A program made the translations under genes and the position numbers. Under the pieces are notes generated by a model. The model saw only the letters and a list, made by a program, of their open reading frames with translations, was not told the DNA's origin and made no database searches. Positions 1 through 6,995 of a stretch of DNA of 11,624 nt are shown here, piece after piece. Position 1 is the first letter of the stretch, and the number at the start of each line of letters is the position of its first letter. Source of the stretch: Candidatus Aenigmatarchaeota archaeon (GTDB lineage Archaea; Aenigmatarchaeota; Aenigmatarchaeia; QMZS01); the NCBI GenBank assembly GCA_003663295.1, contig QMZS01000021.1:1-11624 (forward strand), written 5' to 3'.

Positions 1-1527
1 AAGATATCCGTAAGTTGCATTCGCAAGCAGTTTCATAGCTTTTTCTTCAACACCCACCCCGGATATTTTTTTTGTTTTTGCTCTCCGGTTAATTAAATCT
101 TCCACAATATTAACGAGAAATCCTTTTCTTTTTTTTGTGAACCTGTGGCTTGAATTATTTATTTTTATTTCAAGTTCTCCGTTTTTTTCAAGAGTGTCCG
201 GTGAGATATTATGAGATACAAGAATAGAGGGATACAGGGATTTAAAATCCAGCACATGAATATTTTCATGAATTCCCGGAATTGGTTTGTGCACATAAGC
301 CCCAATATAAGTTTCGCTTCGTCTCTTTATTATTTCTTTGTCTGAGGGATTATTTGGAATGAGGATGTCTTTTTTTACCATGCATCTCATCAGATAGTTT
401 TCAACAAGTTGGCTAAAACCGCTTCTGGAACATGAAAGCAAATCCATGCCAATTAAATTTGAGAGCTTGTATTCGAGCGGAAGTATTTTTTCTCCAACCA
501 AAAAAGTTATTTTGCAATCCTGTAAATTATATTCAAGTAGTTTATCTGTTTCAGAAATATCTCCTGAATCCCAGATTGCTTTGTTTTCAGCAATCTCAAC
601 ATCAGTTTTTCCATCTCCAATAAAAAACCTAGCCACGTCATCAAGTTTCAAAGTTTTTGTTTTCACTTCTGAGGATAAATGTTTTGAAACTATTTTGTAT
701 AAATCCAGATGAAGGCAGTTCCTGAAATTTGCCCGGTTTTTACTCAATAAAATTGGGTGTTTTAGTTTTAGTTCTTCGCACCGCGATTTTAAATAAGGCA
801 GGTCAAAATAATCTCCATTATAGGAAACTAAAATATCATATTTGGATATTGCTTTAAAAAATCTTTCAAGCATTTCTCTTTCATTTTTCAGGATAATTGC
901 GTTTTTCAGATTTGATTTTTTGTATGAGAAAACAATTTTTTTATCTTTGCTGTAAATTCCTATATTGGTAATTGGGTTTTCTTTTGCATTAAAATCAGGT
1001 TTGTAAATTTCAATATCAAATGCGGCTACTGCAGGTTTGTAAAAATCACCCTTCATTTTTTTAAGATTGCCATATTCAATATTGTAAGGGGATAGGAAAC
1101 TTAATTGTTTATTCAGGCAGTATCTTTTTGCGAAAGGAAGGTCATATTCTCTTTTGTGCAGAACGCCTTCTAACCCCTTCACAGCATCTTTCAGAAGGGA
1201 AACATCTTTTGGGAGCTGACAGAAAATCTTAAGTGTTTTTATTTTTTTATTAATTTCAGTCATCTCGACAATCTCAACTCTTTTCACTTTTGTTTGCTCC
1301 ACAGAAATTTTTTCTATTTTTTTCTTTATTTCTCCAATTCTGTTTTGTTCAGGTATTGCGTAAAAATAAGGTTCAAAATTTTTGTCTTCAAAAACAACCT
1401 TCTTACCTTTTTCATCTCTCCCGGATAGGATTATAATAGGTTCTTCTATTTCTTTTGCAAACCTTCCTTTATCTTCACAGACGAAATTTTTTCTGATTTC
1501 GTAGCGTATCTGAATCGGGTAAAACAT
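1..1527 (-). CDS. polB: Family B DNA polymerase, N-terminal 509 residues (partial, 3' end outside window)
   Basis: Replicative DNA polymerase with 3'-5' proofreading. The reading frame is open from an ATG at 1527-1525 down to base 1. Seen motifs: Exo I FDIE (residues 170-173), Exo II YNGDYFD (236-242), Exo III Y333-x3-D337, the exonuclease/polymerase switch motif YIGAY (407-411, the YxGG/A form), motif A DFKSLYPSI (427-435) and motif B KLLANATYGY (499-508). The N-terminal domain contains EYDLPFAKRY (127-136), typical of archaeal PolB just before the exonuclease domain. All proofreading acidic residues (D171, E173, D242, D337) are present, so the exonuclease should be active. The thumb and motif C (YGDTDS) lie beyond the window. 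Archaeal PolB usually has about 770-800 residues, so roughly one third is missing. No Shine-Dalgarno is seen; a palindromic TATA-like box lies at 1571-1580. It is divergent from gltX, 138 bases apart. Confidence 0.96.
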   Translation of the reverse strand, partial: MFYPIQIRYEIRKNFVCEDKGRFAKEIEEPIIILSGRDEKGKKVVFEDKNFEPYFYAIPEQNRIGEIKKKIEKISVEQTKVKRVEIVEMTEINKKIKTLKIFCQLPKDVSLLKDAVKGLEGVLHKREYDLPFAKRYCLNKQLSFLSPYNIEYGNLKKMKGDFYKPAVAAFDIEIYKPDFNAKENPITNIGIYSKDKKIVFSYKKSNLKNAIILKNEREMLERFFKAISKYDILVSYNGDYFDLPYLKSRCEELKLKHPILLSKNRANFRNCLHLDLYKIVSKHLSSEVKTKTLKLDDVARFFIGDGKTDVEIAENKAIWDSGDISETDKLLEYNLQDCKITFLVGEKILPLEYKLSNLIGMDLLSCSRSGFSQLVENYLMRCMVKKDILIPNNPSDKEIIKRRSETYIGAYVHKPIPGIHENIHVLDFKSLYPSILVSHNISPDTLEKNGELEIKINNSSHRFTKKRKGFLVNIVEDLINRRAKTKKISGVGVEEKAMKLLANATYGYL

Positions 1528-1570
1528 AATTTAATTTTAACAGATTTTAGTTAAGAGAAATTTTAGGATT

Positions 1571-1580
1571 TTTATATAAA
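1571..1580 (-). promoter_or_regulatory. TATA-like box, probable polB promoter
   Basis: The sequence TTTATATAAA is a perfect palindrome, so its direction is not given by sequence. It lies 44-53 bases upstream of the polB ATG, which would give a short leader of about 20 bases if transcription starts about 25 bases downstream. It is too far from gltX (over 85 bases) to serve a leaderless gltX message. Confidence 0.45.
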
Positions 1581-1633
1581 TTGACACCCAAAGTAAAATA
1601 CTTCATTTTAATTATTTTTCTGACTTAAATCCT

Positions 1634-1643
1634 CTTATATATA
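1634..1643 (+). promoter_or_regulatory. TATA-like box, probable gltX promoter
   Basis: CTTATATATA is centred about 27 bases before the gltX ATG at 1666, the normal distance between an archaeal TATA box and its transcription start. This predicts a leaderless or nearly leaderless message, in line with the absence of a Shine-Dalgarno sequence. A second AT run (1653-1663) lies too close to the start codon to be the box. Confidence 0.55.
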
Positions 1644-1665
1644 TTTTTTTATCTATATATATTTA

Positions 1666-3366
1666 ATGGACTTCGACAAATTATTGCTTAAAAGATATGT
1701 GCTTGATAATTCAATAAAATATAATGGAATTCCCGAAGTTGGTTCTGTTTTAGGTAGAGTAATTATAGACAATCCGGATTTTAAAAAAGATGTGAAGGGG
1801 CTGCGAAGTGTTATTGAGAAACTTGTTTCTGAAGTAAAAAAAATGAAACTTCTGGATCAGAAAGAAGATCTGGAACAACTTGGAGGACCTCTTAAAAATA
1901 TTCAGGAAGAAGAAAGGGAGATGATTCCTTTGCTAAAAGTAAAACATGATTTTGTTGTGAGATTTGCCCCAAACCCAAATGGTCCTTTGCATCTAGGTAA
2001 CGCGAGACAGGCTGTTGTGAACTGGCTATATAGAAATATTTACAAAGGAAAATTTATTTTAAGATATGATGACACTGATCCAAAAAACAAAGTTCCTATG
2101 AAAGAAGCTTATGATTGGATACTGGAAGATATGGAATGGCTTGGGATAAAACCAGACGAAACTTATGTGGCTTCCAAAAGACTTAATATTTATTATGACC
2201 ATTTCCAGCAGTTATTGAAAATGGGCAAGGCTTATGTATGCACCTGCAGTCAAGAGGATTTCAAAAGACTCAGGGAAGGAACCCGCAAACCGGACGATGA
2301 AGAGACCGGAAGAATAAGTGGGGATCCTTGTCCATGCAGAGATTTGAGCGTTAATACTCATATAAAAAGATTTGAAAAAATGTTGTCTCACGGGTTTAAA
2401 GAAGGCGAAGCAGTTGGGAGAATAAGAACTGACCTTAGAGACAAACATAATTCTGTGAGGGATTGGCCTGCCTTCAGAATAATAGATAAACCAAAACATC
2501 CTTTGGTAAAGGGAAAACATGTCTGGCCTCTTTTGGATTTTGCTTCAGCAATAGACGACCATTTAATGGGCGTGACTCACATTATCAGAGGTTCTGATTT
2601 GCAACTTTCAAGAAACAAACAACTTTATATTTACGGTTATTTCAGGTGGAAATATCCAATTATAAAACTACAGGGAAAATTCAGCGTTTCAAATGTAGAC
2701 CTTTCAAAAACAAAAACCCGGGAAAAGATTGAACAAGGACTTTATACCGGTTACGATGATGTAAGATTGGGAACAATAAAAGCTTATCGGAGAAGAGGCA
2801 TTTATTCTGAGGCTCTTGTAGAGATGATTAAAGAGATAGGACCAAAAATAAGAGATGTTACAATCACCCCGGAATTTTTGTCAAGTTTCAACCGGAAAAT
2901 GCTAGACCCTCTTGCAAACAGATACTTTTTTGTAAAAGACCCTATTCCAATAACCATCCTAAATCCACCAAAAGAGACTTCAGTGAAATTGCCTTTACAT
3001 CCGGATTATCTTGACCGAGGCGACAGGGAAATGAAAATAGGCAAGAAATTCTTCATTTCAAAAGAAGACTTTAAGGATTACAGAACAAAGATTGTGAGAT
3101 TAATTGGTCTGTATAATATAAGACTTAACACCACATCGCAGTTTTTAAGCAAACAACTTTTACCTTATCCAAAAATACAATTTGTTCCTGAGAAGAGCGT
3201 AAATATGAAAATTTTGCTTCCAAACAACACACTTATCAGAGGTCTTGTTGAGAAAGACATAACAAAACTTAAATCAGGCGAAAGAGTTCAGTTGCCAAGA
3301 ATAGGTTTTGTATATCTAAGCGTTGTTAAGAGAGATTATGTTTATGGATATTTCATTCATGATTAA
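1666..3366 (+). CDS. gltX: Glutamyl-tRNA synthetase, archaeal type
   Basis: Class I cytoplasmic synthetase that charges tRNA(Glu) with glutamate; in archaea lacking GlnRS it usually also charges tRNA(Gln) for later amidation (family knowledge; no amidotransferase is in view). The 566 residues match the archaeal length. Residues 1-95 form the helical N-terminal extension typical of archaeal and eukaryotic enzymes. The HIGH motif is HLGN (109-112) within PNPNGPLHLGN. The KMSKS loop reads LSKTK (346-350), followed by YTGYDDVRLGT, which is the archaeal GluRS pattern. Cys192, Cys194, Cys222 and Cys224 form a CxC...CxC pair that could bind zinc. The C-terminal part (from about 415) is the beta-barrel anticodon-binding region, with RLIGLYN near 485. 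ATG at 1666 is the first in-frame start after the TATA-like box. No frameshift or missing catalytic motif is seen. Confidence 0.97.
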   Translation: MDFDKLLLKRYVLDNSIKYNGIPEVGSVLGRVIIDNPDFKKDVKGLRSVIEKLVSEVKKMKLLDQKEDLEQLGGPLKNIQEEEREMIPLLKVKHDFVVRFAPNPNGPLHLGNARQAVVNWLYRNIYKGKFILRYDDTDPKNKVPMKEAYDWILEDMEWLGIKPDETYVASKRLNIYYDHFQQLLKMGKAYVCTCSQEDFKRLREGTRKPDDEETGRISGDPCPCRDLSVNTHIKRFEKMLSHGFKEGEAVGRIRTDLRDKHNSVRDWPAFRIIDKPKHPLVKGKHVWPLLDFASAIDDHLMGVTHIIRGSDLQLSRNKQLYIYGYFRWKYPIIKLQGKFSVSNVDLSKTKTREKIEQGLYTGYDDVRLGTIKAYRRRGIYSEALVEMIKEIGPKIRDVTITPEFLSSFNRKMLDPLANRYFFVKDPIPITILNPPKETSVKLPLHPDYLDRGDREMKIGKKFFISKEDFKDYRTKIVRLIGLYNIRLNTTSQFLSKQLLPYPKIQFVPEKSVNMKILLPNNTLIRGLVEKDITKLKSGERVQLPRIGFVYLSVVKRDYVYGYFIHD

Positions 3367-3415
3367 GAACTATTAATTAAGTTTGAATAATTTATAATGG
3401 TTTCTAATTCTTATA

Positions 3416-4095
3416 GTGAAAATCAAAATAAAAACATTAACTAAAAAAATCGAAGGATTTAAAAAATCTATAATTACACACATAAATTATTCCAGAATAA
3501 AGTTATCCTCCAAATTAAATAAAAAAAGATTGGTGTAAAAGTTGGTTTTTTGCTTTTATCTATCCTGGTAATTATTATATCCCACACCCATATTTCAAAT
3601 CTGAATACCTATATCCATCAGGAAAAATATATATGTGATGTGGGGGGAGATATAAAAACATTTAAAGATTTTAAATTATACCATCATTTTTCAAAAAATA
3701 TAGGCAATATCAGTTTTAAAATAGAGAAGGAAGCTTACGAAAAAAATTTAATATAATAATCATTGATTTACCAACTATTTTTGATAATAGGACCCTTGAG
3801 GTTTATTGTTGGGGTGAAGAGGAGAAACCAATATCATTTTATGATTAGAGAACAGAATTCCAGTCAGAGGGAATGAGGATTGGATGAGATACCTAAACCA
3901 AGAAAAAATGAATATTTTTATTTAATTACTTATGAAATGGAACTAGCACCTCATGCTCGCATTTCATTTATTATAACCGGAATAAGAGATGTTAGATTTG
4001 GACTAGCTATAGGGTTATTAGCATCATCAATTGTTGCTTTTTTAGTTATACTTAAAGATTTAGTTGAAGAATTATATTACACAAAAATTGATTAA
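3416..4095 (+). pseudogene. Broken gene for a small two-TM membrane protein (four frame changes)
   Basis: Unknown family. Protein-like sequence continues across the locus only by changing frame four times, each time by the loss of one base. Segments: 3416-3535 from GTG (basic, MKIKIKTLTKKIEGFKKS...); about 3523-3753 (KIGVKVGFLLLSILVIII, a transmembrane helix, then an outer region with GNIS); about 3741-3845 (IIIDLPTIFDNRTLEVYCWG); 3845-3910 (LENRIPVRGNEDWMRYLNQE); and about 3904-4095 (NEYFYLITYEMELAP..., then a second helix GLAIGLLASSIVAFLVI and a short acidic tail). Junctions 1, 2 and 4 fall at A-runs (3521-3527, 3741-3746, 3903-3908). Reconstructed, it would be about 227 residues: cytosolic basic start, TM1, glycosylatable outer domain, TM2. 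A TATA-like sequence lies at 3390-3398. Either a recent pseudogene or a locally poor consensus; separate short genes are less likely because the pieces make one sensible topology. Confidence 0.7.
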
Positions 4096-4158
4096 ATAAA
4101 AATAATTATATTATTCTAAACATTAAATATTCCTTTCAAACAAATCCTCTTTTAAAAT

Positions 4159-4959
4159 TCACCGATAATAATAAATCTGAATAACAACATTCTCCAATGT
4201 AGCTTCCCCATCAGAAGAGAACCTAATTTTATTTGAACCTTTTTTTATATCCTCCAGATTAATTTTGGTTACTCGGGATAAAGGTATATCAGAATAAATT
4301 GTCTTGTTGTTAAAGGTGATATTAAACTCCCTGTCCGCGTTCATAAAGTCAAATACTAACTCGCTTTTGTATTGGTTATTGTAAATATATTTTGAGACGA
4401 AGAAGTCATACTCAGGGAATTCTCTGAAAGAATATTCTGTTTTTAAAGACAGGTTGGATATTAGGTAAACTGCTGGAGCCCAGATTTTCCACCCGCTTGA
4501 AGAGGTTTCAAATTCAATAACATTATTTTCCGAACTGTTTAATTCAAAATCATATTTTCCGCGAATTGTATTTTCATTCATCAGGGTTTCATTATTCAAT
4601 TTCATTGATAAACTCCCGTAATTGTTTGTGTTTTTCACCTCAAAACTCAGAATTGTTTTATCCATATTCTCAATCAAAAATTCATCAATTTTAAATCTTC
4701 TCGAATATCCTAAATTTCCCGCAAAAAGACCTTTGTGCACAGCAAATTCTTTTTCAAGGATCTCTGTTTTTTCTCCGTTTTGTTCTCTAAGCGAGACAGT
4801 TCCTAATTCAATGGTTTTCCATTCTAGGTTGTCCGGAAAAGTTTCATTTTTATATTCTGCGGAAGGATCGGTTATGTATGAAATACCCCCGCCGAAAAAC
4901 ACCATCAACAATAACATTATTCCTAATCCCGCAAATAAGAAGGCATACAGTTCGTCCAT
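4159..4959 (-). CDS. Hypothetical membrane-anchored surface protein, glycosylation-rich
   Basis: 266 residues of no family I recognise. One transmembrane helix (about 5-25, AFLFAGLGIMLLLMVFF) sits at the N terminus without a cleavage site, so it is probably a signal anchor with the rest outside the cell. The outer part is rich in beta-prone alternating residues and has six N-glycosylation sequons: N38, N123, N141, N169, N213 and N218. Segments such as DKTILSFEVKNTN and GSNKIRFSS suggest two jelly-roll or Ig-like sheets, each with a 'hold residues by hydrogen bonding' pattern common in archaeal surface proteins; that fold call is inference. ATG at 4959 is only 21 bases from the divergent start at 4981. 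No Shine-Dalgarno. It converges on the broken membrane gene (63 bases between ends). Confidence 0.85.
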   Translation of the reverse strand: MDELYAFLFAGLGIMLLLMVFFGGGISYITDPSAEYKNETFPDNLEWKTIELGTVSLREQNGEKTEILEKEFAVHKGLFAGNLGYSRRFKIDEFLIENMDKTILSFEVKNTNNYGSLSMKLNNETLMNENTIRGKYDFELNSSENNVIEFETSSSGWKIWAPAVYLISNLSLKTEYSFREFPEYDFFVSKYIYNNQYKSELVFDFMNADREFNITFNNKTIYSDIPLSRVTKINLEDIKKGSNKIRFSSDGEATLENVVIQIYYYR

Positions 4960-4980
4960 AATAAATAATAATAATAGATT

Positions 4981-5520
4981 ATGAAGTCGTACTTAATGTA
5001 CTTTTCTATCCTGGCGGTAATTTTAATAATTATTTCTTTAATCGGGGGATTTGTGATTGTTTTAGCCTCTTTTTTAGTGCTTTTTGAAAAGTGTTTATTT
5101 GGGCGAATAGCCATAATTCAGGGGATAGAATTTACAACCATTTCAACAATTCTTGTGGTATTGGCTTATGGTCCCGCAATAGGCGTTTTATTTTGTATCT
5201 GCATATCCATGATATTGCCCGCAATTATCAATAATATGATTGGAGAGAAATGGGTGGCAAATAAAGATTTCAGTGTTTTTAGCATTGGTTTTGGGAATGT
5301 AGTGGATATCTTGTGTGTCTTTATTATTCATTTTTTAAGAGGATTTGACATTTTTTGGATAATGGTTGTTATGCTGTTGTTTAAGCATATCTCCGGCAAT
5401 ATAATAGGAAAATTTAAAGAAACCAATTTTATTGTGGATTATCTTGGATTGATTATTAGTGTTTTATTTAATTTGGGTGCGGTTTTCTTTTTCCATTCTT
5501 TTTGGTTATCTTTGTTATGA
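4981..5520 (+). CDS. Multi-pass membrane protein, tandem paralogue A
   Basis: 179 residues, almost wholly hydrophobic, with about six predicted helices (near 5-36, 44-62, 66-86, 102-119, 122-138, 150-174). It aligns without gaps to the next gene. Shared positions include C38, G41-R42, E50-F51-T52, L79-P80, I83-N84, N94-K95-D96-F97, G143-K144-F145, D153-Y154, N164-L165 and F171-H172-S173-F174. The hydrophobic block around E50 to N84 (GIEFTT...AYGPAIGVLF...ILPAIIN) resembles the layout of small six-helix proteins such as ECF-transporter S-components or MreD, but I do not recognise a family. Its stop overlaps the next start as ATGA, so the two are translationally coupled and may form a heterodimer. 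ATG at 4981 is preceded only by an AT-rich stretch without a Shine-Dalgarno. Confidence 0.88.
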   Translation: MKSYLMYFSILAVILIIISLIGGFVIVLASFLVLFEKCLFGRIAIIQGIEFTTISTILVVLAYGPAIGVLFCICISMILPAIINNMIGEKWVANKDFSVFSIGFGNVVDILCVFIIHFLRGFDIFWIMVVMLLFKHISGNIIGKFKETNFIVDYLGLIISVLFNLGAVFFFHSFWLSLL

Positions 5521-6062
5521 ATAAATACCACATCTATTTTTTGGTTTTAAGTTTATCTCTATTAAGCGCATTTCTTTTCGAAGGTTCTGTGTTTATTCTG
5601 GCAACATGTTTGATATTATTTGACCGGTGTTTGTTAGGGAGGGTTAAAATAATTCACGGGGTTGAGTTTACCGCAATATCTATAATGCTGGTGGCTTTGA
5701 GATATGATTTTATGGTTTCTGTTTTTTTCTGCGTTTTTATCATGTTTTTGTTGCCTGCGGGAATTAATACTTTTTTGGGAGCCCGTTTTGTAACAAACAA
5801 AGACTTTAAAATTGTAAGGGGTTTTTTTGGGGTTTTTGTGAATATTCTTTCAGCTGCATTAATTAGCTATTTAGGAAATTTAGATCCTCTGTTGATAATG
5901 TTTTTTGTTCTCTTATTCGCGCATTTTTTATACACTCTAAAAGGGAAATTCACCCAGAATAACTATATTTTAGATTATTTTGGAATCATCTTAAACATGA
6001 TATTTAACTTGAGTTTAGTGTTCTTTTTTCATTCCTTTTTATTATCTATAGTTGTTATTTGA
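5517..6062 (+). CDS. Multi-pass membrane protein, tandem paralogue B
   Basis: 181 residues and about six helices, the diverged copy of the preceding gene. The start at ATG 5517 is chosen because it overlaps the upstream TGA (ATGA) and gives an N terminus (MNKYHIYFLV) matching that of copy A (MKSYLMYFSI) without gaps; a TTG at 5502 would add five residues. Conserved with A: D/E36-K/R37-C38, G41-R42, E50-F51-T52, L79-P80, N84, N94-K95-D96-F97, D153-Y154, N164, H172-S173-F174. B has more charged residues in the middle loops (R62, D64) than A. The retention of identical polar residues inside hydrophobic segments suggests a shared ligand or interface. The 3' end overlaps the convergent gene at 6029-6526 by 34 bases. 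Function unknown. Confidence 0.88.
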   Translation: MNKYHIYFLVLSLSLLSAFLFEGSVFILATCLILFDRCLLGRVKIIHGVEFTAISIMLVALRYDFMVSVFFCVFIMFLLPAGINTFLGARFVTNKDFKIVRGFFGVFVNILSAALISYLGNLDPLLIMFFVLLFAHFLYTLKGKFTQNNYILDYFGIILNMIFNLSLVFFFHSFLLSIVVI

Positions 6063-6526
6063 TAAACGTTTTCAAATCCAAATAACATTTCAAGACCTTC
6101 AAATATCTCTTTGCTTAATTCTTCATATTTTAATTTATAATCTGCCATCATGTCAACATAAAATGTTTTTTTAGAAAATTCCTGAACCAGATTGGAAAAC
6201 ACATCTTCAGTTGTTACCGGACCCGCAAGGTTGACTGGAACGGTTCTTGAAATAAAAGTGTCTAAAGAAATATAGGTGCTGTCAAATTCAGTTATCTCAA
6301 CACAGACTCTGAACACGAAATTTTCCCCAATTTTCTTTTCCGTTTCAAGTTTGAATTCCAGACTTTTTTCTGTTTTTTTATAATAAACTACTTGAATATC
6401 TTCATATTTAATTTTCAGAATATCTGCGAGAATATCTTTCACTTTTTTCTGCACATTCAGATTGATTTTTTTATTTACTTCAAATATGCGGTTAAAACAA
6501 TTTTCTTCAAATAAGTAACGGTACAT
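6029..6526 (-). CDS. Hypothetical soluble alpha/beta protein
   Basis: 165 residues, no signal peptide or transmembrane segment, no family recognised. The order looks like helix (about 20-40, VNKKINLNVQKKVKDILADI), strands (44-51, 55-62, 68-80, 83-92), a loop with VPVNLAGPVTTED (about 96-108), then two amphipathic helices (107-120 and 130-148). Codon use and composition match its neighbours. It starts 22 bases from the divergent HPF-like gene, so the two share a promoter region. Its last 34 bases lie antisense to the end of paralogue B. A clean ATG, full length without interruptions and normal amino acid balance support a real gene. The pairing with a ribosome-hibernation-like protein is the only hint at function and is weak. 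Confidence 0.8.
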   Translation of the reverse strand: MYRYLFEENCFNRIFEVNKKINLNVQKKVKDILADILKIKYEDIQVVYYKKTEKSLEFKLETEKKIGENFVFRVCVEITEFDSTYISLDTFISRTVPVNLAGPVTTEDVFSNLVQEFSKKTFYVDMMADYKLKYEELSKEIFEGLEMLFGFENVYQITTIDNKKE

Positions 6527-6561
6527 AATTATTTTTCTCTAAATAGTTATGGTAGATAAAG
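6522..6561. promoter_or_regulatory. Overlapping divergent promoter region for 6029-6526 and 6549-6863
   Basis: Only 22 bases separate the two start codons. A TATA-like TACATAATTA at 6522-6531 is about 23 bases before the plus-strand ATG (6549) and covers the start codon of the minus-strand gene. On the minus strand, CTTTATCTA (complement of 6553-6561) is about 31 bases before the ATG at 6526 and lies inside the plus-strand gene. Each promoter therefore appears to be embedded in the other gene's 5' end, implying leaderless messages and possible mutual exclusion. Box assignments are by eye. Confidence 0.4.
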
Positions 6562-6863
6562 CTGAACTTCCGGAAGGTCTTGAACTCGTGGGTTTTGATT
6601 TGGCGGATGGTGTATATACGGACGTGATTTACAAGGAATTAACCAATTTTGCCCTGAAAACGCAAAAACTCATAAATCCCCTGGAAATAAAATTCCACCT
6701 GAGAAAATTAAGAGACACAGGAAAACCCCTATATTCTTTGGACGGAAAGATTGTTGCAGGAGGAAAAATTCTTGATGCAAATGTGGAAGGTTATGGATTA
6801 ATGGATTTGATCCAGGAGGTAATGAATAAACTGGAAACTCAGGTAATGAAACTCAGGAGATAG
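6549..6863 (+). CDS. HPF/RaiA-like ribosome-associated protein (putative)
   Basis: 104 residues. Predicted order is strand (11-16), helix (23-41), strand (44-54), strand (60-70), strand (73-79), helix (82-103): the beta-alpha-beta-beta-beta-alpha layout of HPF/RaiA/YfiA. The C-terminal helix (LMDLIQEVMNKLETQVMKLR) strongly resembles the HPF ending, in which a D-[LM]-x-x-x-I-x-x-x-x-x-K-L-x-x-Q pattern is usual. Known HPF proteins bind the small-subunit decoding site and shut down ribosomes in starvation. The sequence lacks the N-terminal HPF signature I would want for certainty, and positive charge is modest. Alternatives: another small alpha/beta protein of the same topology. No Shine-Dalgarno; probably leaderless. 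Divergent to an orphan gene 22 bases away. Confidence 0.55.
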   Translation: MVDKAELPEGLELVGFDLADGVYTDVIYKELTNFALKTQKLINPLEIKFHLRKLRDTGKPLYSLDGKIVAGGKILDANVEGYGLMDLIQEVMNKLETQVMKLRR

Positions 6864-6949
6864 AAGTATTTTATTAAATATCTCTAAAAAGAATTATAAG
6901 CATGGGTAAAGAACAGAAGCCTGGTTTTTAGGAAATTAGGAAAGATAAT

Positions 6950-6973
6950 CAGGTCATTATCTTTAATGATCTG
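6950..6973 (+). other. Stem-loop downstream of the HPF-like gene
   Basis: A 10-base-pair stem (6950-6959 with 6964-6973) closes a four-base TCTT loop. As plus-strand RNA all ten pairs form, one being G-U; as minus-strand RNA that position is an A-C mismatch, so the plus strand is favoured. It lies 87 bases after the HPF-like stop and just before the end of the methylthiotransferase relic. It could help to end or protect the HPF-like message, or be chance. Confidence 0.4.
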
Positions 6974-6995
6974 GCATTAATGATGTTTGGTTTAC

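Noticed and set aside
446..712. Open frames on the plus strand at 432-623 and 446-712
   Set aside because: They lie antisense inside the PolB exonuclease/palm coding region, whose motifs are all intact, and have no sensible protein features.
2212..2520. Minus-strand frame opposite gltX
   Set aside because: Antisense shadow of conserved GluRS sequence; no promoter and no recognisable protein.
3521..3528. Programmed -1 ribosomal frameshift at AAAAAAAG
   Set aside because: The heptamer A-AAA-AAG is in the wrong register relative to the upstream frame (AAA AAA AGA), and three more shifts would be needed downstream.
3880..4095. A separate 71-residue gene starting at TTG 3880
   Set aside because: Upstream protein-like sequence continues in another frame (LENRIPVRGNEDWMRYL) and together they give one two-TM protein, so it is better read as the tail of a broken gene.
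4622..4984. Plus-strand frame opposite the surface protein gene
   Set aside because: Low-complexity Ser-rich shadow of a gene with a clear signal anchor and sequons on the other strand.
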